A stretch of DNA of 52,946 bases. It comes from Emiliania huxleyi CCMP1516 (taxonomy: Eukaryota > Haptophyta > Isochrysidales > Noelaerhabdaceae). Of this stretch, positions 40,000 through 50,405 are shown in pieces. The stretch lies in the NCBI RefSeq assembly GCF_000372725.1, contig NW_005199821.1:71469-124414 (forward strand). The letters run 5' to 3'. How positions within the stretch are numbered: position 1 is the first letter of the stretch; each line of letters begins with the position of its first letter. The notes beneath the pieces are model-generated. The model ran no database searches and was not told the origin of the DNA. It worked only from the letters and a program-made list of their open reading frames with translations. A program made the translations under genes and the position numbers.

Positions 40000-41139
40000 C
40001 GCTCCATGTCAAGAACGGAATCGTCAAAATTTGTCTCGTCGAAAGCCAGGGCGGCATCGCGCCGCCAACCAAGAGAATCATCTTCAACACCACTCGCAAC
40101 AGCTCTCGCGCGCCGCCGTCAGTGGCGATGCGCAAAACATCAACAACGCTGCTCGCAACATGCGTGTCGCGCACTCATTCATGACCGGTCTCAATGCCCC
40201 ACCCCCCTGCGCGCGGGCCTTCTAAGCCCGCGGGTAGTCCCCCCCCATCCCCAGGGCCTCCAGGGCTCGCACCTCAACCTCTCACAGACCAGCGCACAGC
40301 GCCATAGGACGTATTTTCTTCTCAATAACAAGGCTGTGAAGTGCCACATGCAAGGCTGTGAAGTTGCCGCAACGGCTCACCGCAGTCCACGCAGCCTTGT
40401 TATGAGAATGAAGGGTGGAGAGGGGCCCGTCCGCAGAGCTAGGCGGCGTGGGCGCCCCCCACTGGGGCCGAGGGTAAGAGGACGCGTCTGCCGCTTGCTG
40501 GTTCTTGATTGACGTCGTAGATAGGGTGCCCACACGACCCAAAAGAAAAGAGCTTTCCGGCCCAAAAAGGGACGCGCGAGGCAAATCTGATGTTGGAGTG
40601 TTCCAATAGGAGCGAGGCCTCTTCCGCTGGGGGACCGAGTGAATAGGAAACGAGGGTTCGAGCGCGCAGGCGCGAAACATCGGAGACAATAGGGGGATCC
40701 GGCGTGAAAGAGCTATCGACATTGTACATTGTCATTGACCTTGCTTGACCCTGCCGATTCCACCGATGTCGACGCCATCACCTCTGCGGCTACCGCACTC
40801 TCGCTCGACGACACCGCGTGGAATCACACCGAAGGCCTTTGCCGAGGCGATGGGCCGGGTCACGTTGGACCCCGACCCCGCCCCCACCCCTCGGGGTTGG
40901 GGGCAGTCGTACCCCCGAGATTTTCAGCTTTCAATTAGTCATGCTGCACGTGCAGAAGCGCAAAGCTTTTGCGCACCCAGAGCTGGGCCACGGTAGGAAC
41001 ATGGGAGGCTCGCCTTAGTGACGTGTGCGCGAGCGGCGCTGTGATCGATTTTCCATGTTTCCACAGCGCTCTGTCCCACATGGGATCAAGAAGTGATCGT
41101 TCTGCTCGATTCTGCCAAGCTTTTTTGTATCTATTTGTC
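40000..41139. other. Mostly non-coding, possible retroelement debris
   Basis: Contains CAACCTCTCACAGACCAGCG at about 40273, which recurs at the end of the gag-like pseudogene (about 46196). Short frames such as YYDALHVKNGIVKICLVES at about 39990-40046 look somewhat protein-like but lead nowhere. Confidence 0.4.
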
Positions 41140-41151
41140 AATGCCCATTTA

Positions 41152-41236
41152 CACCCTGCACGAAGATCGCAAGGGCGGGGATCTGTTCCTTTTTACCCAT
41201 CTCACAGTAGAGGTGTCCGTTTTTATTTATTTATTT
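41152..41236 (+). mobile_element. Short retroposon with perfect 12-bp target duplication, family copy 4
   Basis: AATGCCCATTTA at 41140-41151 and 41237-41248 flanks an 85-bp insert. The insert contains GGGGATCTGTTCCTTTTTACCC and ends GTGTCCGTTTTTATTTATTTATTT. The best-defined copy of the family. Confidence 0.9.
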
Positions 41237-41315
41237 AATGCCCATTTATTGTCAATGGCCACAGGCTTCATCCGCACTCAGGTCCGTTCATGTTTTCGGT
41301 TGTAGTAATTGCTAT

Positions 41316-42491
41316 CTAACGGATAACAAAGTTGGGCTGGCACGGACGCTCAAGAAAGAAGCACTTCAAAAAACCGAGAGTCCGTTGCTTTGCATGCGCA
41401 TGGAAGTGCAAGTATAGAGCACGTCCATGAGCACGCCTTTTGGACTCATTCGTCAGCCCGTTCGGCGTCATTACAAGGACGCGCGATTTTATCGTAGCGA
41501 GCCCACCATCCAGGTGCTTAATTCGGATGGTCATTGGTTCTTCTGGTGGTGCATAGTATGGCATGAGATTGGCCCCACGTGGTATTGCGTCGCCCTCAGC
41601 TCGCGTCAAGTTCCTCTCAGCGTATGCGCACGCAGGAATGATGATATTCTGTGCTAGCAGTCCATGCAAACACGCTTTGCTCACCCCGCAGGCCGAGGGC
41701 GGCAGTGAGTGCGTGAGTGTTGCAGCAGTGCACATGCCCTTCTCTCTGAGCACGCCAGTAATTCGCATGTCACCCCCTGAGTCGGCGCCCTTGCGCAAGT
41801 AGTTGTATCGGACGACTTCTCGCCAATAAGCAGCAACGTATTCGGCATTCATGAAGCTGGCGTGCACGCTTCCATAGCTCGTCGGGGCTGGACACCTTTC
41901 CATAGAATTCTTCACACGGACATGCATTGCGGCAGTCGCATCCAGGCGCGCTCTGCCGTACGCGTCTGGCCAGCCCGTTGCGGCGCAGAGCTCACTGAGT
42001 GTTGCTGTGAGGATGACGTCCAATTCAATGTGCAAAGCAGAATCTAGACGTAGAGTGCGCCACGCTGCGGCAAGATAGGCGTACCGTGTGTAGTAGCCAA
42101 GCGGGGGCCGTCGCTTACCTTCCTTAGTGCTATGCACCGATGGCCAGAGATCCTGAAGATGTATTATTCCACGCCAGTCAGCGGCTGTGAATGCAGTGGC
42201 TTCGAGACTCTCCATGGTCAGCAGCACTGCACGATAATCTTTCACCCAGCCCGTGTGCTCTGCCGTCAACATTCCACTACGATTGCTCAATACGACCACA
42301 ATCTGGTTGTTGGGATTGAAGAGGCGAGCGGCACGGACAGCACCAATATGACTTGCGCCCATTATGCCGTTGTCTCGTGGTGAGAACACAATGGGAAGGT
42401 TAGCGCATGGCGGATCGTGGATCTTTCGCGGGTTACGCAGCGGCACGCAATCGGCAAGAACGAAAACGACAACTGCCAAAGTCATTTCCAT
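41316..42491 (-). CDS. Glycosyltransferase-like secreted or Golgi protein
   Basis: The ATG at 42491 starts a single exon of 391 residues. The N-terminus MEMTLAVVVFVLADCVP is hydrophobic, a signal peptide or membrane anchor. Features that suggest a GT-A glycosyltransferase are IVFSPRDNGIMG and VVVLSNRSG near the N-terminus, the tract GYYTRYAYLAAAWRTLRLDSALHIELDVIL, where ELD resembles the metal-binding DxD position, and a downstream NAEYVAAYWREV block. No exact family can be named by eye. The codon use is less GC-biased than that of the neighbouring genes, which may hint at a different origin. Confidence 0.5.
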   Translation of the reverse strand: MEMTLAVVVFVLADCVPLRNPRKIHDPPCANLPIVFSPRDNGIMGASHIGAVRAARLFNPNNQIVVVLSNRSGMLTAEHTGWVKDYRAVLLTMESLEATAFTAADWRGIIHLQDLWPSVHSTKEGKRRPPLGYYTRYAYLAAAWRTLRLDSALHIELDVILTATLSELCAATGWPDAYGRARLDATAAMHVRVKNSMERCPAPTSYGSVHASFMNAEYVAAYWREVVRYNYLRKGADSGGDMRITGVLREKGMCTAATLTHSLPPSACGVSKACLHGLLAQNIIIPACAYAERNLTRAEGDAIPRGANLMPYYAPPEEPMTIRIKHLDGGLATIKSRVLVMTPNGLTNESKRRAHGRALYLHFHAHAKQRTLGFLKCFFLERPCQPNFVIR

Positions 42492-42839
42492 GCAGCGTTG
42501 ACCCGAGAGATATTTCGGCCGATACCCGCGCGTCCGTCCCCCGGACGAATAACTGGAATGCGGGCACTAAGAAAACGTAGTCATTAACCAAAACGATTTC
42601 CGCGAAAAATAAGAAACGACGTCCCGCCTCATGTGTCATGAGCAGAACACAGAAGTGTGTACGGTCAGAAAAGAATTTAACGTGCTCGCCCAGGACGCAG
42701 GCAGGAGCTGCGCTCCCCACCCACCCCACGCCGTGGTTTCTTAGCTTCGGCCGGCACCACAGGTCAGAGCCGGGATCTAGGAATTTTTAGGTAAAATGAC
42801 AATAGGATAAGCATAAGGAAGCGCTGGACCGCTCCGGAT

Positions 42840-43300
42840 GACGTTGGCCTTTCCGAGGGTTTCCTCTCGCACCCTACCTGGTTTCCTTTCCGTGTTTCCT
42901 GCTCGTTTCCCTACAACACCCTCTAGTTAGTTTCCTCGGGAAACCCCGGGGAAACTCCGTGGAATTCGTCATTTTGGGGGGGCTCTGAGCCGTGTCTGAG
43001 GCTGTTTTGGGGCCAAAATCGGCAAAATACCGGGTATTTTGCGGGTATACCTGGAAACCCCCGGCATACCTGGAAGATACCTGGGTATCGTGCCGATTTC
43101 CTCAATTTTGCCCCAGATTTTGCCCCAGACCAGCTCTCAGACTCAGGGAAACTCGCGAGTTTCCCGAGGGAAACTCGAGAGAAACAGAATGGAGCACCAA
43201 ACACCCACTGGTTTCCCTGGAAACTTCCGGAAACGCAAAGTGCTGGGGACCCTCTGGTTTCCCTCTGGGTTGCCGGAAACCCTCGGAAAGGCCAACGGAT
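42840..43300. repeat. Region dense in GGTTTCC/GGAAACC motifs
   Basis: More than a dozen GTTTCC or GGAAAC hexamers in about 460 bp, many in inverted pairs (for example GGGAAACTCGCGAGTTTCCC at about 43145). It also holds GGTATACC-type motifs and a tandem ATTTTGCCCCAG x2. No protein-like frame. Confidence 0.75.
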
Positions 43301-43658
43301 GAGCGGATGAGGGATGTCGCCAGTCCGCAGTCTGCCACCCACTTGGGATGACAGGAAGACGCACACACCTCCATCCACACCGCCCAGAACACCGCAGACT
43401 TGGGCAAATGACAAGTGCGCGCGCCGCAAGGGGCGAAGAGAAAATTTTTGAGCGGGGCCGTCCTGTTCACACTCGTGTGAGGTGTGTGGGCCCTTTCTTG
43501 TGGGGCCGCGCCTGAGGCGCGCCGTGGTTTCTTAAAGGTCTCTTAATGCCCGCAACAGACTGTAGGGGAGGAGGACAGGGTCCGCCGGGTCGTGCGCGCA
43601 AGTTTTACTCGTTCCTTCCGCTTCCTGCTTGGCGGCGACACCGCACAGAACCTCGAGC

Positions 43659-44440
43659 ATGCAGCAGGAGCCGATCGCTCAGCTCGCGACGCGGCACCTC
43701 TACCTCGAGACCCCCGACAGCGAGCTCCTGCAGTTTTGTTTCGTCCGCACTCCGGTGCGCGAGCTTGTTGCGCCGCTGCCTTACCTGGTCGACCCGCCTC
43801 CTCCGCTGCCGCTGCCGTGCCCAGAGGTGCTCCCTCCGAGCATTGTGCTCGCGGCGTGCGCCGCTGTGGATGCGGAGGAGGCAGTGGGCGCGCCCGCGCC
43901 CGCGCCGCTGGACCCGCCTGGCCGAGCCGCTCTCCTCGCAAGCCTCCAACGGGCTCTGCTGCTCGGGCGAGAGCTTCCCGCAGCCGCGACCGCCTTGCCC
44001 GACGAGGAGTGGCGGGCGGCCCTTGCCGAGACGAGCAGCTTTGGCGGCGGCCTCTCGCCGGAGCACCTCTGCCGCCTCTCTCGGCGCGCGGCCCGCCTCA
44101 GAGCACCGCGCTGCGCCCCCTGTGAGCGCCCTCCCCGTTGGCCGGCCGCAGGGAGCTTCGCGTCGCGCCGCTGGCCGAGTGGCTGGTCATCCACATGATC
44201 CCGCCGCTCGCCTCCGCCCTGCCGCCCGAGGACGACGAGCCACTGCCCGAGCCTTTGTCGGATGCGTTTTGTCAGCTGCTGCACGCGAGTGGGCTGCTGC
44301 GGCTGTCCGCCGCCAGCTTTGACGAGAGGGTCGTGTTGCCCCTGCGCGCGGCCGTGGGCGGCGGCCCGCGGGCGGCAGCCGAGGCGGCGCTAGTCTACGT
44401 CGCCGCGTTAAGCGAGGCTGCCAGTGGGCCGGAGGGATGA
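43659..44440 (+). CDS. Unknown two-exon protein
   Basis: The ATG at 43659 (MQQEPIAQLATRHLYLE) opens exon 1, 43659-44083. A 68-bp intron (44084-44151) with a GC donor and CCGCAG acceptor joins CG to G in phase 2, giving HLCRLSRELRVAPLAEWLVIH. Exon 2 is 44152-44440. The total is 237 residues. The N-terminal part has TPDSELLQFCFVRTPVRELV and ends in a Pro-rich loop; the rest is helical and Ala/Leu-rich. Neither exon alone gives a complete sensible protein, which supports the splice. I do not recognise the family. Confidence 0.52.
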
Positions 44441-44834
44441 AGGACCAAAGCCGTGCACATATTCGTCGCCGCGTAGATAAAGCTCGCACATGTTGAAGAC
44501 CGACGACCGCGCAGCCGTCTAGTCGACGGCCACACACACACACATAGTGTCCTTACCACTCGGGGACTGCACCTGTGCAGTTTCGTACCGCTGCGGCGCG
44601 GTTTTGCAAAAACCGTTCTGCAGCGGCGCGGTTTTGCCCTTCACCCGCAGCCGTAGATCTCACCGCGAATAGTCAAGGTGGCCCACAGGGCCGCGGGACA
44701 GGACACTTCGGAGGACACTTGTTTGTAAGTTTTGGCAGTCTATTTCTGTCAGTAATTTGGATACAGCTTGTGAGTGGTCACTGACTTCACAGTTGGTGGC
44801 GGCGGGGCAACGATCCCCGGGACATTACGACAAC

Positions 44835-46305
44835 ATGTCGTCGACGGACACAAGCTGGAGCTTCAAGCTGGTGATTCCGGCCTACAACCTGGGCTCCGAG
44901 CGGGAGCACACCGAGTGGCTCCGCAACCTGCGGACCTCGGCGAAGCAACACAAGTACCTCCTCGACATCACCGAAGAGGGCACCATCCGGCCGGGCGCGG
45001 TCCGGAGCGCGAGGCCGAGGCGGTGGCGATGCGCGTGCGCTACAAGTCGGCCGGCGAGACGGCCGACATCCCGGCCTAGATCGACACGTTCTTCGAAAAC
45101 CTGTCGAAGACCCTGTCCCGCCAACTCATCTCTACGGTGCGCTGCAGAACGCCGTCAAGGACGACGAGACGCTGACCGAGCTGTTGGCGGACGAGGACGC
45201 CGACCACTACGACGACATCAAGAAGGGCATCGCGGCGATCAAGTCGCTCATCGAGTCGGAGGACCCGAACTCCAAGAACGTGCGCACGAAGGCGCTGCGC
45301 GCGGATCTCGACAAGGCGATCTCCCCCGACGCTCTCAAGGACCTCACGTCCGCGAGCCTCGCCAAGTACAAGACCGGCATCGAGCAGGCGAACAAGTTGC
45401 TCAAGGGCTCCCAGTGGCACCTCCCCGACGAGGTGTCGAGGAATACATCCTCGACGCGATTGGCGCCAAGGGGGCCACGCTCGGCGCAAACATGCGCGTG
45501 CAGATCAGCATGCAGCGCCGACTCGCCGAGATGTCGAACAACACGTACGGCCTCAAGGCGTCCACGCTCGCGATGCAGGGCATCCTCGACCAAGACAACG
45601 CGGACCGCGCCAACGAGGCCAAGGAGGCTGCGCACGCGGCGTTCGAGGCGGAGGTTGCCTCGCAAGGCGCGCTCAAGGAGAAGTTCGCGGCCGCCGAGTC
45701 CCAGGTCGCCGCTCTCCAGGCGCAGATCAACTCCGACAAGGGCGGCGGGGACCGCGGCGGCCGCGGAGCCGGTGGGCGCAAGCCGTGCCCCCACTGCGGC
45801 GGATTGCACGGCGGCAAGTGCGCGGGCGACCTCATCTGCAAGGGGGTCCCTGTCGCCAAGGTGCTCGAGGAGCTCCCCGACCGCATCGACCCCGAGACGA
45901 AGGTGCGCATGGCCCAGTCCTCGTACAAGAAGGTGTGCGCCAAGCACCCCGGACGCACCCTCCCGCACAACCCCTTCGCCAAGAAGTCGGACTCCACCGC
46001 GGCCGACCACTCGGAGGTGCGGGCGGCGCTGGCCGACTCTGTCACCCGCACGTTCGACTCGGACGGCGTCGTCGGCGGCTTTGTCGCTGGCGTCAACACC
46101 GACCAGGTCGAGGACACCTTCCCTGAGTCCAACCCCATGACACAGCCGCGCCACTTGCACCGGCCGTCGGACTTCTGGGAGGCGATCTTCTGTGTCAACC
46201 TCTCACAGACCAGCGCACAGCGACCTCGGATGTATGATCAGAGGCAGAGCCTACGAGGGGTGGTGGAACCACATGTCACGGCCACCGCCGGCTCGACGCG
46301 ACGAT
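44835..46305 (+). pseudogene. Frameshifted gag-like retroelement gene
   Basis: It starts at the ATG at 44835. The first part (SWSFKLVIPAYNLGSE...WLRNLRTSAKQHKYLLDI) has the layout of Copia/Gypsy gag N-termini. The reading frame then shifts near 44998, meets a TAG near 45077, resumes in another frame (45184 on, DDIKKGIAAIKSLIES) and shifts again near 45440. After that a long stretch stays open: coiled-coil-like FEAEVASQGALKEKFAAAES, then PCPHCGGLHGGKCAGDLI, a zinc-knuckle-like cluster. At least three disruptions make it non-functional. No reverse transcriptase or integrase follows, and no long terminal repeats were found. Confidence 0.6.
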
Positions 46306-46569
46306 AGCCTCCGGAGGCTGACTTTGTCTTGAGCAATTGCGAGGCGCACCATCATCGGGGACGATGTCGACGAGCTGGGTCGCTCTCGCGGTAGCCAGGT
46401 AGCCCCCCATACTAGTAGCACCAGCCATGGCCTCAGGGAGCGCGGGCGAGGGCGCTGGGAGCAACACGGACAAAAAACATCAAAATTCATCGTTTCCACA
46501 GCATCCGTATTTGCAACTAGTCAAGCGCCGGCCGGCCACGCGACCACCCCGTCGTGTGTGCCGCCGGGG

Positions 46570-47292
46570 ATGCGCAGCGGACCCTGGAATCGCTCGGATC
46601 GCGTGCAACTGGAGGACGCGGTGTGTGTCGCACGGTTGTTCGGTGCGTCGCAGGTCAGGCTGATAAGGACTGGCTACGCGACCATCGAGATCGAGCTGAA
46701 GAACGAGAAGGCCGCGGGCGACCGCGAGTCGGAAAAGGCGGCGGAGCGCTCGTACATCGAGCGCACCGCGCCAAAGGAGAAGGAGCTCACCAAGGAGCAG
46801 CTCGCGGCAAAGGCCGCGGCACGCAAGGCCAAGAAGACCCGGCAGAAGGCGCGCCGGGCGCAGGAGGCCGGCGAGGCCGAGCGCGCGGAGCCCCCGCGCG
46901 CGCAGCTGCGCGAGAACATCAAGTACGTGATGGCCGGGCTGCGGTCTGCAGCTGCGCAGGCGCACAGCCAGGCCGGGTCCAACATTGGGGTCGAATACTC
47001 GCTGCCCCCGGAGATGGACGACGGGTATCGACCACGCGGCCCCAGCAAGCTGTACGCCACAGTTCCCCAGGGGACCGTGGCGACGACGGTCGCACCAGAC
47101 TGGCTCGCGAACGAGCTGGCCGGGCGCGGCAAGGTTGATGCGGCATGCCGCGACCGCATGGTCATGCACCTGATGACGGCCGCCGGCGCCTCGGCGCCGG
47201 CCGACGCCGTGTTCAGGTTCACGGCCGGCGAGGCGATGCAGACCGAGAACGACGAGGAAGGAGGACACCTACCGCTCCGAGGAGTATTCTGA
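46570..47292 (+). CDS. Hypothetical charged protein
   Basis: The ATG at 46570 opens 240 codons; the frame to 46558 begins with GTG. The first third is ordinary (VARLFGASQVRLIRTGYATIEIEL). Then comes a Lys/Glu/Ala helix (KELTKEQLAAKAAARKAKK), and the C-terminal half contains YSLPPEMDDGYRP and TTVAPDWLANELAG. No family recognised. It lies just after the gag-like pseudogene and may belong to the same or another element. Confidence 0.38.
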   Translation: MRSGPWNRSDRVQLEDAVCVARLFGASQVRLIRTGYATIEIELKNEKAAGDRESEKAAERSYIERTAPKEKELTKEQLAAKAAARKAKKTRQKARRAQEAGEAERAEPPRAQLRENIKYVMAGLRSAAAQAHSQAGSNIGVEYSLPPEMDDGYRPRGPSKLYATVPQGTVATTVAPDWLANELAGRGKVDAACRDRMVMHLMTAAGASAPADAVFRFTAGEAMQTENDEEGGHLPLRGVF

Positions 47293-47667
47293 CGACTGGA
47301 GGGTGTCCGACTTGTAGCTGGCCTCACCCATATCTTACCCCTTCTTTCTGCCCCCCCTCCTCCGACCCCCCAGGCTAGATGGAGCACACAGATAAGCCGG
47401 ATGAAGATTCTGCCCCACACACAGCCCCTTTATATGATCCCTTCACCTTCGCCTCGCTGCTTGGTGTTTCTGAACACGTAGTCGTCCACGCTGTGGGGGT
47501 TGTGTGCGGGTTGTGTCTGGGAGGGAGGGAGTGGGGTGCAGGTTGCTCACCCACCCACGGCACCGGGCCGGTGCACTTGTGGATTTGGGCACTGGGTGTG
47601 GAGGAAGCAAGTTCGTACACTACCCCCCCGTCTTGATCGAGTCGGCTCGGCGATCACCGCTGCTGCA
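47293..47667. other. Intergenic, no gene seen
   Basis: Short spacer with pyrimidine-rich patches before the next start codon. Confidence 0.45.
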
Positions 47668-49211
47668 ATGACAATCGACGGCGTGTTGCAGCTCGACGCA
47701 GTTGCAGACGAGCTCGTACACGAAAACTTCACGTGCGACACGCGCGACCACGAGGACCACACCTTTTGCGGCATCATGTTTGATCTCGCGTGCGAGACTG
47801 AGCGGCCTGTGGAGTACATTGAGATCTCGTCGGTGCACGTTCGTGGCGCGCTCGGTCCGATGACGGTATGGACGACGCCGGGCTCATTCTCCGGCAAGCA
47901 TGAGACGGAGGAGGCGTGGACAAAGGTGTACAGCGAGACGCACGCCCGATCGCACAACGAGCTTGTCGAGCTGCGGCTCCAGAGCCCCCTCCGCCTCAAG
48001 CCGGGAGAGAGGCTCGGCCTCTACGTTCACTCGGTCTCGCCAGCACACCTGCAGCGTGCTCAAACAGACAATTCCTAGACCCTCCAACACACCGCCAGCA
48101 CACCTCCAACACAAGTTCCCAACCCCTCCCCGAGAGAGCGACGCGTCCCGTCTTGCGGTGCCCGCAGGCCCTCCCCGGCGACGAGGGCATCGTCTACGAC
48201 AACTGCCGCCGCTCGATCTCCTACCACGACCCGCAATTCGTCGTCTACTCGGGCATGGCGCACCTCTCGTACCGCCCATTCGGCACGTCCGGCTTCTGGG
48301 GCAGGCCGTGGCGGCCGAACCGGGAGTTCGTCGGCCGCGTCTCGTACGGCGCGGCGAGCGTGTGATCGAGCCGCTCGCACAGTTCCCTCCCGAGGCGTGA
48401 CCCGAGGCGGCTGCCGCAGGAGTCCGCTGGAAGATGTGGTCGCCGTCCGTGCACGCCCAGTTCCCTCTCGGCTTCCGCGAGGCGGTGCGGACGGTGCGCC
48501 GACCGCTCGCCCTCTCGTGCTCGCATCCCCCCTTCTCCTCCCCCACCCCCCACCCCCCACCCCCCCCTGCCCTCTGCCCGCCCGCAGGTTCTGATGGGGA
48601 GTCGGAGGACGGAGTCGCTCCTCTACCTGCTGCAGGACGAGATCATCCTCTTCACCTTCAACAAGATCTGGTGGAACGAGTGGGGGACACAGATGGGCGC
48701 GAGCAGCACCGGCGCCGCCGCGCCCTCGGCGCCGCCCGCCGCCTCGGCCTCCTCCTCGCCATACTCCTCCCCGTACGGCCACTCCTTCTTCGGGCACCCC
48801 TTCTTCTTCGGGGCGGGAGGAGGTTCGTCGAGCGGCGGGTGCGGGTCCTCCTCGGCAGCCAGAGGCAGCCTCGCCAGTTCCGTGCGCCGGCTGCTCGGCG
48901 ACAGCGACGAGGAGGAGGAGGAGGACGAGATGTCGGAGGAGGAGGAGGAGGCTGGGTGGGCGCGCTGGGCGGAGCTCGGCGACGAGGAGGAGGAGGCGGA
49001 CGACGACGATGACGAGGAGGAGCAGGAGGAGGAGGAGGAGGAGGAGGAGGAGGAGGGGGGGGGGGGCGAGGCGATGGACGAGGGAGAGGGGGCTGGAGCG
49101 GGCGCCGCCTCGGCGTCTGGCGCCTGCGGCCGGATCGAGGAGGGCCTGCAGCGGATGGCGTGGATGCTCCCGCCGCCCGGGCCAGAGGCGCAGGGCTCCG
49201 CAGAGATGTAG
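47668..49211 (+). CDS. Unknown three-exon protein with beta-rich domain and acidic tail
   Basis: The ATG at 47668. Exons: 47668-48042, 48168-48350 and 48588-49211. The first intron (48043-48167) has a GC donor, phase 0, and joins YVHSVSP to ALPGDEGIVYDN. The second (48351-48587) also seems to have a GC donor; without it the frame stops at 48365. The N-terminal 190 residues read like one beta-sandwich: CGIMFDLACETERPVEYIEISSVHV, GPMTVWTTPGSF, LKPGERLGLYVHS, VYDN, VVYSGMAHLSYRPF. Similar 'MFDI...G...Y' domains occur in uncharacterised microalgal and amoebal proteins. Exon 3 has SLLYLLQDEIILFTFNKIWWNEW, then a poly-Glu/Asp tail from (GAG)n. Function unknown. Confidence 0.58.
48902..49062 (+). 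repeat. (GAG)n coding microsatellite
   Basis: Two clusters of GAG/GAC triplets code for poly-Glu/Asp in the C-terminal part of the three-exon protein, ending in a run of nine G. Confidence 0.95.
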
Positions 49212-49690
49212 CGCGCCGCCGTGTCGACAGGGCATCTCTCCCTCGCCGCACTCGCACCCGGCGGCTGAGAGTTTGCAAGCTGGTGGATGGGCGATAGTAG
49301 ATGGCGCACGATGCTTGTGCGGGCACTATGCCCATATGCCGTATCCGAGCCAACCACATAGCGGGGTCGTTCGTGTCGTCGCGTTTGTGTAGAGAGGAGT
49401 TTCAGGACTAGGCCCAGGTGGGCTTGGGGCCAGGGCGGGGGGGCGGGTCGGCGTTTTGCCATGTAATGCCTCGTCCAGCGTCCAGGGACTCCACGTGTAC
49501 ACGCAAGAGCAACGTGTTTCATCCGAACAAACAGTAAAAAACTGATGAGCTCGTTTACCTCTCGTAGCCGCAGCCGTAGCGCCGTGCAGCCCCAACTCCA
49601 GCCCAACTCTGCGCTTGCCGCTCTACCTCTCTTCCGTGTCTCGGGTTGTGACGAGGGGTGAGGGGACACGGATTGAAGATCCCTCACACC
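49212..49690. other. Intergenic, no gene seen
   Basis: Spacer between convergent genes; nothing recognisable apart from the retroposon at its right end. Confidence 0.45.
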
Positions 49691-49767
49691 AAGATCGTGC
49701 AGGGCGGGGACACATGTCCCTAAATCCCATCTCGTCTCAGAGTTTGACCGTTTTATTTATTTATTTA
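49691..49767 (+). mobile_element. Short retroposon, family copy 5
   Basis: AAGATCGTGCAGGGCGGGGA at 49691 matches the 5' portion of other copies, and GACCGTTTTATTTATTTATTTA is its end. The middle is divergent. No target duplication seen. Confidence 0.68.
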
Positions 49768-49806
49768 GGGCGCATCAGTGATCAGAAAAGGTATCAGGCG
49801 TGAAAT

Positions 49807-50262
49807 TCAGGGGAGGGGGGCAGAAGGCAGTTTGCCTTCCTGGTAGAGCATCTTCTGGAGCTTGCCAGATTCAGCCAAGGCCTGCACGTCGCTATTACCG
49901 CCGACGTGCTGGCCTTTGATCCAGACGGAAGGCACCGTACGCTGCCCCGTCATTCTGAGAAGGCAAGCCTGGATGGCCGGGCCATCTCGGCTGTGGTCGA
50001 GCTCGATGACGTGCGGCGGCGTCTCAAGTGTCACCTTCGCCGTGTTGCCATTCGCGCCAAACAGTGCCTTGGTCTTAGCACAGTGTGGGCAGTACGACTT
50101 TGAGAAGATCACCACCTCGGCGCTCGCAATCAACTCCTCGACCAGCCTGTGGCACTCGTCGCGCTCCACCTGCGACGCACGCGAGGCTCGTGCCGCCACG
50201 TACGCGCCTGCCACGGCTGCGCCCGCAGCCGCGCCAGCGGCAAATTCCGAGATGCGCTCCAT
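49807..50262 (-). CDS. Membrane-anchored dithiol glutaredoxin
   Basis: Glutaredoxins reduce protein disulfides and glutathione adducts with glutathione. The ATG at 50262 gives 151 residues (MERISEFAAGAAAGAAVAG), and a hydrophobic N-terminal segment looks like a membrane anchor or targeting leader. The thioredoxin fold shows VVIFSKSYCPHCAKTKALF with the active-site CPHC, then TVPSVWIKGQHVGGNSD, which has the cis-Pro (TVP) and the glutathione-binding GG. Length and motif order are complete. The open frame upstream of 50262 is rejected in favour of this start because it adds no conserved sequence. The gene is divergent from the following gene, with 143 bp between starts. Confidence 0.88.
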   Translation of the reverse strand: MERISEFAAGAAAGAAVAGAYVAARASRASQVERDECHRLVEELIASAEVVIFSKSYCPHCAKTKALFGANGNTAKVTLETPPHVIELDHSRDGPAIQACLLRMTGQRTVPSVWIKGQHVGGNSDVQALAESGKLQKMLYQEGKLPSAPLP

Positions 50263-50405
50263 ACACACAAACTGGGAACGAGCGCCCCCCCGGGGCGGAC
50301 CGCCGTGGCAGTGGCCGGAGTCGGCCTTTTGTAAGAATTCCTGCGGAGAAAAAAATTCGGGGCGCCCTCTTCTGTCAAAAGCGCCTTCAGAGAAAAAAAT
50401 CGGTA

